34,446 nt of DNA from Victivallales bacterium (lineage in GTDB: Bacteria; Verrucomicrobiota; Lentisphaeria; Oligosphaerales; Oligosphaeraceae): positions 1 to 34,446 of the forward strand of contig JAFZWH010000108.1 of the NCBI GenBank assembly GCA_017617415.1, written 5' to 3'. The position numbers and the translations under genes are program-made. Under the pieces are notes generated by a model that was given only the letters and a program-made list of their open reading frames with translations, did no database searches and was not told the DNA's origin. Shown in pieces: positions 1 through 6,738 of the stretch; position 1 is the first letter of the stretch; each line of letters opens with the position of its first letter.

Positions 1-149
1 AATTGCGCACTTGCGGCGACAGGCTGGCATCTGCGCCTTTCAGGGAAATTCACGGGCGAAAGCCCGCTCATTTCCCCTCAAGCCACATTTGCTTCGCCTC
101 TCACTCGCAATTGCACAATTATTTCCTCAATTAAACACTAGCATATTAT
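1..149. other. Gene-free left edge with a hairpin
   Basis: No coding signal is visible. Positions 43-76 can fold: GGGAAAT (43-49) pairs with ATTTCCC (70-76), and inside it GGGC-GAAA-GCCC (54-65) forms a GNRA-type tetraloop hairpin. There is no T run after it, so it is not a clear terminator. It could be the end of an element or gene lying left of the window. An AT-rich stretch (about 121-149) leads into the first gene and may hold its promoter, but I cannot fix -35/-10 boxes. Confidence 0.4.
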
Positions 150-950
150 ATGAATAATACAAAAGTCATAACCTTTAATGTGCGTTGCGCGGGACCGTGG
201 GACTTATCGCCAAACTCCTGGGCGGAGCGGCTTCCGCGCATCCGGCAGTTCCTGAATGCGGAACGGCCCGTGCTCTTTGGAGTCCAGGAAGCTTCTCATG
301 TGCAGATGGTTGGGCTTCTTGATGGGACGGCGTACCGCTTTGTCGGTGGTGGACGCGATGATTTCCATCAGATGGGCGAGTACTCCGGCATTTTCTATGA
401 CCCGCGGCGCCTGGAGGTTCTGGATTGGGGGAATTTCTCTCTTAGTGACAATCCGGCGGTGGCGGGCGTGTGCTCCTGGGGCGCGGCATACCCCCGCATG
501 GCGACTTGGGGATTTTTCCGCGAACTTCGCACAGGGCAGCGTTTCAGCTGCTACAATACGCATCTCGACCACATCAGCGCCGAGGCGCAAATCAATGGCT
601 TGAAGTTAATTCTTCAGCAAATGCAGTCACGCTATCCGGAGTTCCCGCAAATGCTGATGGGGGACTTCAATGTCACGCCCGACAACGAGGTCTGGACGCT
701 GGCTAACACCGTCCTGGAAGACGCGCGAGGAGTCGCGTTGCAGGAGGTCTCCGGTCCGCAGGACGCCACGTTCCACAACTGGGGACAGTGCGCAAAGGTC
801 ATCGACTACATCTTCGTTTCACGGGGAATCACTGTTTTGAACTACCGCGTGGATGACCGAATGGTGGATGGCGGCTACCTCTCCGACCACTATCCGGTCA
901 TCGTGGAGCTGATGTTCGGCGCGACCCGCCGTCCGCTGGTGCTGGCGTGA
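150..950 (+). CDS. Endonuclease/exonuclease/phosphatase (EEP) family hydrolase
   Basis: This is a 266-residue metal-dependent phosphoesterase of the EEP superfamily, the fold of exonuclease III and sphingomyelinases. The active-site series is complete: TFNVR (Asn10), GVQEA (Glu47, the Mg ligand), NTHLDH (Asn136, His138), GDFN (Asp172, Asn174), IDYIF (Asp219) and SDHYPV (Asp246-His247). Similar stand-alone proteins of 250-280 residues cleave phosphodiester or phosphomonoester bonds in nucleic acids, lipids or small molecules, so the substrate cannot be named. No signal peptide or membrane segment is seen, so it is probably cytoplasmic. The ATG at 150 has no Shine-Dalgarno sequence and sits just after TATTAT. 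It is followed by the SRP RNA gene on the same strand, with no obvious functional link. Confidence 0.85.
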   Translation: MNNTKVITFNVRCAGPWDLSPNSWAERLPRIRQFLNAERPVLFGVQEASHVQMVGLLDGTAYRFVGGGRDDFHQMGEYSGIFYDPRRLEVLDWGNFSLSDNPAVAGVCSWGAAYPRMATWGFFRELRTGQRFSCYNTHLDHISAEAQINGLKLILQQMQSRYPEFPQMLMGDFNVTPDNEVWTLANTVLEDARGVALQEVSGPQDATFHNWGQCAKVIDYIFVSRGITVLNYRVDDRMVDGGYLSDHYPVIVELMFGATRRPLVLA

Positions 951-1006
951 AAACATTAACCCCCTTGCAAACAGATGGATTTTTCGGCGATTTTGCAGGC
1001 TGCTGG

Positions 1007-1035
1007 TTGCAAACCGGAAAATACCATTATATTAT
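1007..1035 (+). promoter_or_regulatory. Predicted sigma-70 promoter of ffs
   Basis: TTGCAA (1007-1012) and TATTAT (1030-1035) are separated by 17 bases. The first base of the SRP RNA terminal stem (1041) falls six bases after the -10 box, as expected for a transcription start. The fit between promoter spacing and RNA end supports both calls. Confidence 0.65.
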
Positions 1036-1040
1036 GCCGT

Positions 1041-1159
1041 GTCACGTCGCTGGTTTCGGAACCTGTCGGCAAGGTGGTTGTGAACCGGGTCAGATGGGGA
1101 ACCAAGCAGCCCTAAGCAAGCAACTTGGGTGCCAGTCATTCCGGGGTCGGCGACGTGAC
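1041..1159 (+). ncRNA. ffs: Signal recognition particle RNA (small bacterial 4.5S type)
   Basis: The RNA core of the signal recognition particle binds Ffh (SRP54) and targets nascent inner-membrane and secreted proteins to FtsY. The conserved domain IV is visible: GGTCAG (around 1089) and the GGGGAACCAAGCAGCC segment (around 1096-1111), which correspond to the symmetric and asymmetric loops that bind Ffh, with the matching GGGTGCCAG return strand. The ends form a perfect 10-bp terminal helix: GTCACGTCGC at 1041-1050 pairs with GCGACGTGAC at 1150-1159. It is a short hairpin without the Alu domain of Bacillus-type 6S-L SRP RNAs. It lies directly upstream of dnaX and recR, a recurring order in bacteria. 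Confidence 0.9.
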
Positions 1160-1166
1160 TTTTTTG
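1150..1166 (+). terminator. Intrinsic terminator of ffs
   Basis: The closing strand of the SRP RNA terminal helix (1150-1159) is followed at once by a run of six T (1160-1165), so the terminal stem can double as the termination hairpin. dnaX then has its own promoter. Confidence 0.6.
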
Positions 1167-1189
1167 TTTTGAAGTTGCGGGGAGTTTGA

Positions 1190-1227
1190 TTGATAAATCC
1201 TGTAACTAATTGATAATAAATAAGTTA
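1190..1227 (+). promoter_or_regulatory. Predicted dnaX promoter, with a 15-mer shared with the debranching gene
   Basis: TTGATA (1190-1195) and GATAAT (1212-1217) are spaced by 16 bases; each matches five of six consensus positions. Transcription would start near 1224, giving a leader of about 22 bases that has no Shine-Dalgarno site. The 15-mer ATAATAAATAAGTTA (1213-1227), covering most of the -10 box and the start region, recurs exactly on the minus strand upstream of the gene at 24497-28765. Confidence 0.55.
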
Positions 1228-1245
1228 ATAATTAAATAATTACCC

Positions 1246-2832
1246 ATGGCCTATCAAGTGCTTGCCCGCAAATGGCGTCCGCAGACTTTTGCCGAGGTAG
1301 TCGGTCAGGAGCATATTGCGCGTACCCTGAAGAACGCCATCAATGCGAACCGTATCGGCCATGCGTATCTCTTCGTTGGTTCCCGTGGAATCGGCAAGAC
1401 CACTTCTGCACGTATTTTCGCAAAGGCGCTCAACTGTCTGAATCTCCAAAACGGCGAGCCGTGCTGTGAATGCGAAAACTGCCGTGAAATCGCGGCAGGG
1501 AACTCGCTGGATGTGCTGGAAATTGACGGTGCTTCGCACAATGGCGTGGACGACATGCGCGCCATCCGCGACCAGGTGCAATATCCTCCGACCAAATGCC
1601 GGTATAAAATCTACATCATCGACGAAGTACACATGCTCTCGGCGGGTGCCTGGAATGCCCTGCTTAAGACGCTGGAAGAGCCGCCGTCATACGTGAAGTT
1701 CCTCTTTGCGACGACCGAACCGCACAAGGTGCTGCCAACCATCATCTCGCGGTGCCAGCGCTTTGATTTGCGACGCATTCCGGTGCCGCTGATTGCGGAA
1801 CGTCTGCGCCAGATTGCTGATGCGGAGAAAATCTTTGTGGAAGACGCCGCACTGGCGGCAATCGCCCGGGCGGCGGATGGCGGGATGCGCGATGCACAGT
1901 CCATCTTCGATCAGATGATTGCCTTCTGCGGTGGGAACTCTGCGGACGAGATCATTCGCGAGGCGGATGTCATCAACGCCTTTGGGTTGGCTTCCGATAC
2001 GGAACTGCGGACGCTGGTGGCTAGTATTTTTGCCAATCAGCTTGGCGGGGCAATGGATGTCATTTCACGTCTGGCGGAGTCTGGCCGCGATCTCAGTCGG
2101 GTTTTCGAGGACTTGGTGGAATATGTTCGCAATCTGATGTTGGCTGGGACCTGCAAGGATGCGGCGAAGTTCCTGGAGGTCAGCCGCGAGGCGCTTTCGA
2201 GTCTGGTGGAACTGGCGAATTCCGTTCATCCAACAATGGTTCGGCGAGTGCTGGCGGGCTTTGTCGCGCAGGAGCGGACTTTCCGCGATGCCCTCAACAA
2301 GCGTATTGCACTGGAAGTCATTGTCGCACAGGTGATGACTGATGCCCACAGCGCACAACTTGATGATGTGCTTACCCATTTGAATGTCCTCGCTGGGCTG
2401 ATTCCCAAGGAGCAATTGCAGAATTTGACTCCGGTAATTCCAGCGGTTCCGGTGGCACCTGCTGTTCCGACGGTCCCCGAGGTTCCAGCGGTTCCGGCTG
2501 CCCCAGCGGTTCCTGAAGTCCCTTCGGTTTCGGATACCCCAGCGGTTCCGGCTATTACATCGGTTCCAGCTGCTCCGGCGGTTCCTGAAGTCCCTTCGGT
2601 TCCAGCTGCTCCGGCGACGGTTGACGCCGAGGGCGTTGCGATCCGGATGAGTGATGGAGCGCTTGGCACAGGAAGTCCTGCGTCGCCGGCAGTGACTGTC
2701 GAGCCAGTAAAGAATGGTTACCGGAAAGCGACGAAGGAGGAACTTCTGGAAATGCAGCAGATTCCTGGTGTGCAGGAAATCGCCCGACGCTTCAATGCCG
2801 ATGTCTTTGATGCCCGCATCAAGGAAGGTTAG
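1246..2832 (+). CDS. dnaX: DNA polymerase III subunit gamma/tau
   Basis: This is the 528-residue clamp-loader ATPase of the replisome. The N-terminal AAA+ module is complete: Walker A GSRGIGKT (45-52), the zinc module Cys64, Cys73, Cys76 and Cys79, Walker B DEVH (126-129) and the SRC arginine-finger motif (168-170). Domain III extends to about residue 390. A linker of about 65 residues (396-460) then consists almost only of Pro, Val, Ala and Glu, followed by a short conserved tail with NGYRKATKEELL. No slippery A-run for a gamma/tau frameshift was seen. The start ATG gives the family-typical N-terminus MAYQVLARKWRP; there is no Shine-Dalgarno site. The stop codon TAG lies inside a GGTTAGAGG repeat. 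recR follows after 168 bases of repeats. Confidence 0.95.
   Translation: MAYQVLARKWRPQTFAEVVGQEHIARTLKNAINANRIGHAYLFVGSRGIGKTTSARIFAKALNCLNLQNGEPCCECENCREIAAGNSLDVLEIDGASHNGVDDMRAIRDQVQYPPTKCRYKIYIIDEVHMLSAGAWNALLKTLEEPPSYVKFLFATTEPHKVLPTIISRCQRFDLRRIPVPLIAERLRQIADAEKIFVEDAALAAIARAADGGMRDAQSIFDQMIAFCGGNSADEIIREADVINAFGLASDTELRTLVASIFANQLGGAMDVISRLAESGRDLSRVFEDLVEYVRNLMLAGTCKDAAKFLEVSREALSSLVELANSVHPTMVRRVLAGFVAQERTFRDALNKRIALEVIVAQVMTDAHSAQLDDVLTHLNVLAGLIPKEQLQNLTPVIPAVPVAPAVPTVPEVPAVPAAPAVPEVPSVSDTPAVPAITSVPAAPAVPEVPSVPAAPATVDAEGVAIRMSDGALGTGSPASPAVTVEPVKNGYRKATKEELLEMQQIPGVQEIARRFNADVFDARIKEG
2506..2601 (+). repeat. Direct repeat in the dnaX Pro-Val linker
   Basis: A 24-base block starting GCGGTTCCTGAAGTCC occurs at 2506-2529 and again at 2578-2601, 72 bases apart and in frame. 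The surrounding 2431-2625 is built of degenerate GCGGTTCCG-like units that encode PAVP/EVP steps. The linker has evidently grown by unequal copying; the reading frame is kept. Confidence 0.7.
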
Positions 2833-2998
2833 AGGTTAGAAGTTAGGTTAAAGACTAGTTTCTCATCTCTGATCTCTGACCTCGAAGGTCGCGCAGGCGC
2901 ACGTCCCTCCCGTTCTCGCCTCCAATCGCCTCGCACCTTTCATCTCTCACCTCGCTGCTGGCGGGGCGCCAGCAGAACTCTCACCTCTCACCTTTTAT
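2827..2998. repeat. Composite intergenic repeat between dnaX and recR
   Basis: The gap is made of repeats. GGTTAGAGG-type units run from 2827 to about 2849 and supply the dnaX stop codon. At 2891-2911 lies a GGGAGGGACG-type element in reverse orientation. At 2955-2975 there is a perfect palindrome, CTGCTGGCG (2955-2963), GGG, CGCCAGCAG (2967-2975). CTCTCACC-type pyrimidine units flank it (2943-2952 and 2979-2992) and run up to the recR start. The same palindrome with similar flanks follows ligA. Confidence 0.75.
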
Positions 2999-3000
2999 CC

Positions 3001-3600
3001 GTGGAAGTCAAGTTTCCTCCAGCGTTAGAGCACCTGATCGCCCATCTTGGGCGACTTCCAGGCGTGGGGCGGCGCACCGCTCAGCGTTTGGCGTTCTCAA
3101 TGTTGGGCTGGAAGGACGCGGATCTGAATTCGCTGGCGGATGACCTGGCGCATTTGCATGAGCGCGTGAAGAACTGTCCCTCTTGCGGCAACTACACCGA
3201 AGGCGGCGAGTGCGTGGTCTGTGCTTCGTCTCGCCGGGACCGTCGTCAGATTTGCGTGGTGGAGCAGGCGAGCCAGATTGCGGTCTTTGAGCAGACTGGC
3301 TATAATGGACTTTACCATGTGCTTGGAGGGCGCCTTTCTCCACTCTCCGGCGTTGGTCCTGAGGCACTTCGAATTCAAGAATTGCGTGAGCGACTGGCTG
3401 GCGGCGAGGTCACGGAACTCATTCTTGCGACCAGCCCGGATGTCGAGGGAGAGGCAACCGCGAACTATCTGGCTGAACTCTGCCGGAACTCAGGGCTTGC
3501 CATCACTCGCATCGCCTCAGGCATTCCTGCCGGAGCGGACGTAGGTTATGCAGATCCCGCCACGCTCTCACGTGCCATGGGCGGACGCCAAAAGATTTGA
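3001..3600 (+). CDS. recR: Recombination mediator protein RecR
   Basis: This is a 199-residue protein of the usual RecR length. It works with RecF and RecO to load RecA at single-strand gaps. Order of parts: helix-hairpin-helix with LPGVGRRTAQRLAF (19-32), a four-cysteine zinc site (Cys59, Cys62, Cys71, Cys74), then the Toprim domain with ICVVE (84-88), an ATSPDVEGEAT segment carrying the acidic residues, and the conserved tail RIASGIPAGADVGYADPATL. The start is a GTG at 3001, and no better in-frame ATG exists before the conserved HhH. No clear Shine-Dalgarno sequence is present; the gene follows pyrimidine-rich repeats. It pairs with dnaX as in many genomes. Confidence 0.95.
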   Translation: MEVKFPPALEHLIAHLGRLPGVGRRTAQRLAFSMLGWKDADLNSLADDLAHLHERVKNCPSCGNYTEGGECVVCASSRRDRRQICVVEQASQIAVFEQTGYNGLYHVLGGRLSPLSGVGPEALRIQELRERLAGGEVTELILATSPDVEGEATANYLAELCRNSGLAITRIASGIPAGADVGYADPATLSRAMGGRQKI

Positions 3601-3644
3601 TTTTAACGTGGGGATGGAACCCCGTTCCCTAATCCATAAGAGCT

Positions 3645-3650
3645 AGGAGA
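3645..3650 (+). promoter_or_regulatory. Ribosome binding site AGGAGA of the epimerase
   Basis: AGGAGA lies seven bases before the ATG at 3658. It fixes the start and contrasts with dnaX and recR, which have no such site. Confidence 0.7.
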
Positions 3651-3657
3651 CAATACC

Positions 3658-4578
3658 ATGCGAATTCTTGTCACAGGCGGCGCCGGTTTCATCGGCAGTC
3701 ACATCGTTCAGCACTTCCAGGGCAAGGCCGAAATTCGGGTCCTGGACAATCTGCGTACCGGCTACAAGAAAAATCTCGATGGCTTGGAATGCGAGTTCAT
3801 CGAAGGTTCGATTTTGGATAAACCGTTGTTGGCTAAGGCAATGGAAGGGGTGGACTATGTCTTTCACTTGGCCGCGCTGATTTCGGTGCCAGAGTCGATG
3901 GCCAAGCCTGTCGAATGCGTGGAACTCAACGCCATCGGCACGCTGAATGTCCTGGAAGCCGCCGCGCAGGCTGGCGCGAAGAAACTCTGTCTCTCCACCT
4001 CTGCCGCCATCTACGGGGACAACCCCACTGTGCCGAAGGTCGAGACGATGGTCCCCGAACCCAAGAGCCCCTACGCGGTCACCAAACTGGACGCGGAGTA
4101 CTATTGTCAGATGTACACCCGCGAGCGCAATCTCCCCACCGCGTGCTTGCGCTATTTCAATGTCTTCGGACCACGTCAGGACCCGCATAGTGCATACGCG
4201 GCGGCGGTGCCAATCTTCATCGCGAAGGCACTGGCCAACGAACCCCTGACCATTTTCGGCGACGGCGAGCAGACACGCGATTTCATTTTTGTGAAGGACA
4301 TCGTCAAGGCGAATGCGTTCTTTGCGACCGAATGCCCCGCCACTGGTGTCCACAACATCGCGTATGGCGGCGTCATCACCATCAATGATTTGGCCGAGAA
4401 GATTGTCCGGCTGACCGGCTCGAAATCCGAAATCATCCATCAGGGTGTGCGCGCCGGCGACGTGAAGCACTCCTACGCCGCCATCGGGAAACTCCAGGCG
4501 ACTGGATTCAAGCCGTCCTTCAATTTCGAGGAAGGGCTGGCGCAGACCATCGAATTCTTTAAAAAGGTTAGAGGTTAG
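3658..4578 (+). CDS. NAD-dependent nucleotide-sugar epimerase (GalE/WbpP-like extended SDR)
   Basis: This 306-residue extended short-chain dehydrogenase/reductase probably interconverts UDP-hexoses, supplying sugars for envelope polysaccharides. The NAD-binding GGAGFIG (7-13) follows the first beta strand. The catalytic set is Ser113/Ser115 with Tyr139-xxx-Lys143 in the SPYAVTK segment. RYFNVFGPRQDP is the substrate-domain signature, and GDGEQTRDFIFVKD is typical of UDP-glucose or UDP-GlcNAc 4-epimerase-like members. Which sugar it acts on cannot be told from the sequence. It starts behind a good Shine-Dalgarno site. Its last codons (Val-Arg-Gly-stop) are written by a GGTTAGAGG repeat, which suggests that a repeat replaced the original 3' end. 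Confidence 0.88.
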   Translation: MRILVTGGAGFIGSHIVQHFQGKAEIRVLDNLRTGYKKNLDGLECEFIEGSILDKPLLAKAMEGVDYVFHLAALISVPESMAKPVECVELNAIGTLNVLEAAAQAGAKKLCLSTSAAIYGDNPTVPKVETMVPEPKSPYAVTKLDAEYYCQMYTRERNLPTACLRYFNVFGPRQDPHSAYAAAVPIFIAKALANEPLTIFGDGEQTRDFIFVKDIVKANAFFATECPATGVHNIAYGGVITINDLAEKIVRLTGSKSEIIHQGVRAGDVKHSYAAIGKLQATGFKPSFNFEEGLAQTIEFFKKVRG

Positions 4579-4588
4579 AGGTTAGAGG
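4566..4588 (+). repeat. GGTTAGAG tandem repeat over the epimerase stop codon
   Basis: Three GGTTAGAG units in tandem begin inside the coding sequence. They encode the last residues and the TAG stop (4576-4578) and continue into the spacer. Similar units lie at the ends of dnaX (2827) and ligA (14792 and 14824-14841). Confidence 0.75.
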
Positions 4589-4637
4589 TGGTTCTGGGTT
4601 GGCTCCAGAATGGCAAGTGTCTGTTTGGCGAATTTCA

Positions 4638-5084
4638 ATGCTGACGTTGTTGTTTGTCTGTAGTTCTAACCGCACCCGCAGTCCGCTGGCCGCCGCGCTC
4701 TTCAATCAGTTCGCCAAGGAAGGCGGGCTGTCGGGGTGGCAGGTGGACTCGGCCGGACTTCATGCCCAGCATGGCGCGGCGATTGCCGAGCCGGTACGTA
4801 CTATACTGGGCGAGCGCGGGCTGGAGCCGTTGCGCGTGGGCGTGCAGGAGCTCAATGCGAAACTCGTCAAGTCCGCCGAATTGATCCTGTGCATGACGCG
4901 TGACCAAGAGCGCGAGATTAAGAAGAAATTCGTGGCCGCCCGAAACAAGACCAAGACACTGATGTCAATCTTGCGGGAGGAGAAAGATGTCTTTGATCCC
5001 AACAAGCAGGACATCGAACGCTACCGCGCATGTGCGCAGATGATGGAACCTGCGTTGCGGGCATTGGTGGAACGACTGAAATAA
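4638..5084 (+). CDS. Low-molecular-weight protein phosphatase family protein
   Basis: This is a 148-residue LMW phosphotyrosine/phosphoarginine phosphatase-like protein, close to the family length. The N-terminal P-loop CSSNRTRSP gives the CX5R motif with nucleophile Cys8 and Arg14. The general acid is Asp120 in VFDPNK, the equivalent of the DPD/DP loop. The ATG at 4638 puts the P-loop at residue 8, as in the family; an upstream ATG at 4599 would add 13 unconserved residues, so I reject it. The P-loop differs from both CLGNICRS (LMW-PTP) and CTGNTCRS (YwlE) types: Ser replaces Gly and Arg-Thr replaces Ile-Cys, so specificity is uncertain. Partners could be envelope-polysaccharide kinases, in line with the epimerase next door, but this is inference. 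Confidence 0.82.
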   Translation: MLTLLFVCSSNRTRSPLAAALFNQFAKEGGLSGWQVDSAGLHAQHGAAIAEPVRTILGERGLEPLRVGVQELNAKLVKSAELILCMTRDQEREIKKKFVAARNKTKTLMSILREEKDVFDPNKQDIERYRACAQMMEPALRALVERLK

Positions 5085-5215
5085 GGGTTGGTTCTGTGCC
5101 CGTGCATTCTTGCGCGGGTTGGTTCTGTGCCCGTGCATTCTTGCGCGCGGGTTGGTTCTGTGCCCGCGCATTCTTGCGCGCGGGTTGGTTCTGTGCCCGT
5201 GCATTTTTGCGCGGG
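5085..5215 (+). repeat. Four tandem 31-33 bp units, each a stem-loop
   Basis: Units begin at 5085, 5116, 5149 and 5182, each opening with GGGTTGGTTCTGTG. The array starts on the base after the phosphatase stop codon and ends about 16 bases before the trmO ATG, so it fills the intergenic space. Each unit holds CCCGYGCA, a TTCT or TTTT loop, then TGCGC plus Gs, giving an 8-bp stem. In unit 3 the T of a G-T wobble is C, which keeps the pairing. There are no unique spacers, so it is not a CRISPR array. Confidence 0.85.
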
Positions 5216-5230
5216 AAAAATGTACTTTCA

Positions 5231-6028
5231 ATGGAAGGCGCTGCCAGTTACCATTTTTCACCGGTCGGGGTAGTGCACAGCTGCTATCGGACGAAATTCG
5301 GCATCCCCCGTCAAAGTGGGCTGATTGAACAGGCGGAAGGCACCATCGAATTGCTTCCGCCATATAATCAGCCAAATATTATTCGGGGATTGGAAACATT
5401 TTCGCATATTTGGATTATATTCTTATTTCATCAGAATTTACGTGATGGCTGGAAGGCTACGGTCCGCCCACCGCGGCTTGGCGGAGACCGCCGTCTCGGC
5501 GTCTTTGCCACGCGGTCATCTTTCCGTCCCGTTCCCATTGGTCTCTCCGCCGTGAAGTTGGAGGGCATTGAGCAGCGTCCTCATGGCAAGTTGTTGCTCA
5601 AGGTCAGGGGACTGGACTTGGTGGATGGCACTCCAGTGCTGGACATCAAGCCGTATCTTCCATACGCCGATGCAATTACTGGGGCGACTGGCGGCTTTGC
5701 GCCAGAAGCGCCGGAAAGCGTGCTGAAAGTCACCGTTGCCCCGGAGGCCGCCGCCGTGCTGGAACGTCGCGGTTCTCGGTTTCGCGAATTGTGCCTGCGG
5801 GTGGTGGCAGGCGATCCGCGCCCTGCCTACCAGCGCATCCCCGGCCGGGAGTACCAGTGCTACTTGGAGGATTGCGAGGTCGTCTGGGAGGCCGGAGAAC
5901 GGCCGGACGAGGCGCATATCCTGCGGGTGAATGAGCATGTTACCCCATCACCTTTGCCATCGGACGATTTTTCTTCATTTGTTTTTAAGGTTTCCTCAAG
6001 TTCATCCACCCCTAACATCAAGGAGTAA
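5231..6028 (+). CDS. trmO: tRNA (N6-threonylcarbamoyladenosine(37)-N6)-methyltransferase TrmO
   Basis: The enzyme (TsaA/YaeB family) methylates t6A37 in tRNA to m6t6A, using S-adenosylmethionine, and improves decoding of ACY codons. Family blocks in order: PVGVVHSCYRTKFGIPRQ near the N-terminus, PYNQPNIIRGLETFSHIWI, RPPRLGGDRRLGVFATRS, FRPVPIGLS, LDLVDGTPVLDIKPYLPYAD, and the C-terminal DPRPAYQR of the second subdomain. The length is 265 residues, slightly longer than E. coli TrmO because of a Ser-rich tail. The frame stays open upstream through the tandem hairpins, but homology begins at the ATG at 5231, so that is the start. The next gene's ribosome site overlaps its stop codon. Confidence 0.93.
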   Translation: MEGAASYHFSPVGVVHSCYRTKFGIPRQSGLIEQAEGTIELLPPYNQPNIIRGLETFSHIWIIFLFHQNLRDGWKATVRPPRLGGDRRLGVFATRSSFRPVPIGLSAVKLEGIEQRPHGKLLLKVRGLDLVDGTPVLDIKPYLPYADAITGATGGFAPEAPESVLKVTVAPEAAAVLERRGSRFRELCLRVVAGDPRPAYQRIPGREYQCYLEDCEVVWEAGERPDEAHILRVNEHVTPSPLPSDDFSSFVFKVSSSSSTPNIKE

Positions 6029-6033
6029 ACACC

Positions 6034-6717
6034 ATGGCTGAAAACACCCCCAAAGCGGAAGAACCGAAAGTCACCAAGACCGAAGAACCGAAAGTCACCA
6101 AAGCGAACCTGATCAAGAACCTCATCTTCGCGCTTTTCATCATCGTTGCCATTTTCTTCTGCTTTAGCCAGTTTAATAAGAGTCAGAAACTCAAGGACCT
6201 CAATCGCGCCATCGAGTTGTTGAACCAGGCGCGCGAGGCGAACCCCGTGGACTTCGGCACGGCGAGAGAGGTACTCGCGATTTTGGATGAGTACCAGGAG
6301 GCGGATTTCAGCAACAACGAGGCCGCCATTGCCGAGTATGTCAAAACCAAGAGCCTCTGCTACTCCACCATCGCTGAGGCTCCGGACTTGGATGCCAAGG
6401 AGTCCGAGCAGTATATGATGAAAGCATACGCCCTGGACGAGACGAATCCCGATGTCCCCGATGCGCTTCGTGCGCAGTTCCAAGGGCTGACTCAGGAGGA
6501 ACGCATGCGCCGTGCTGATATTAAGCAGTTTGCTCAGCAGGCTGCAGAAGAAGGCGCCAAGGCGCTTGAAAGGGCGGAGAAGGGGTTGCCTCCCGAGGTG
6601 AAGGAGACCGCCGAAGAGGCCAAAGAGGCGGTGTCTGAGGCTGCCAAAGAGATCAAAGAGGCCGCGTCCGAGGCCGTCGAAGAGGTCAAAGAGGCGGTTG
6701 AGAAGGTGGCGGAGTAA
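6034..6717 (+). CDS. Membrane-anchored helical protein of unknown function
   Basis: This 227-residue protein is not one I recognise. It has a duplicated N-terminal EEPKVTKT/EEPKVTKA segment (9-24), one hydrophobic helix (about 29-46), a helical middle with alternating charged and Ala residues that could be TPR-like, and a C-terminal 50 residues of EEAKEAVSEAAKEIKEA type that resemble LEA-like or amphipathic coiled helices. The short N-terminus is positive near the helix and there is no cleavage site, so the bulk probably lies in the periplasm. AAGGAG (6020-6025) sits eight bases before the ATG and overlaps the trmO stop codon, so translation of the two is likely coupled. The following permease starts 21 bases after its stop. 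Confidence 0.7.
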   Translation: MAENTPKAEEPKVTKTEEPKVTKANLIKNLIFALFIIVAIFFCFSQFNKSQKLKDLNRAIELLNQAREANPVDFGTAREVLAILDEYQEADFSNNEAAIAEYVKTKSLCYSTIAEAPDLDAKESEQYMMKAYALDETNPDVPDALRAQFQGLTQEERMRRADIKQFAQQAAEEGAKALERAEKGLPPEVKETAEEAKEAVSEAAKEIKEAASEAVEEVKEAVEKVAE

Positions 6718-6738
6718 TCCTCTATCGTTTCCGCCTTG

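Noticed and set aside
947-1189. 80-codon frame over the SRP RNA
   Set aside because: It overlaps the structured SRP RNA, its promoter and its terminator, and has no protein features.
2400-2420. Programmed frameshift in dnaX (gamma form)
   Set aside because: No A-run slippery sequence or downstream stem of the E. coli type is present.
5085-5215. CRISPR array
   Set aside because: Units are contiguous and self-similar with no unique spacers and no cas genes nearby.
5030-5230. Upstream extension of trmO through the tandem hairpins (GWFCARAFLR repeats)
   Set aside because: TrmO homology starts at the ATG at 5231, and the extension lies inside the phosphatase gene and the repeat array.
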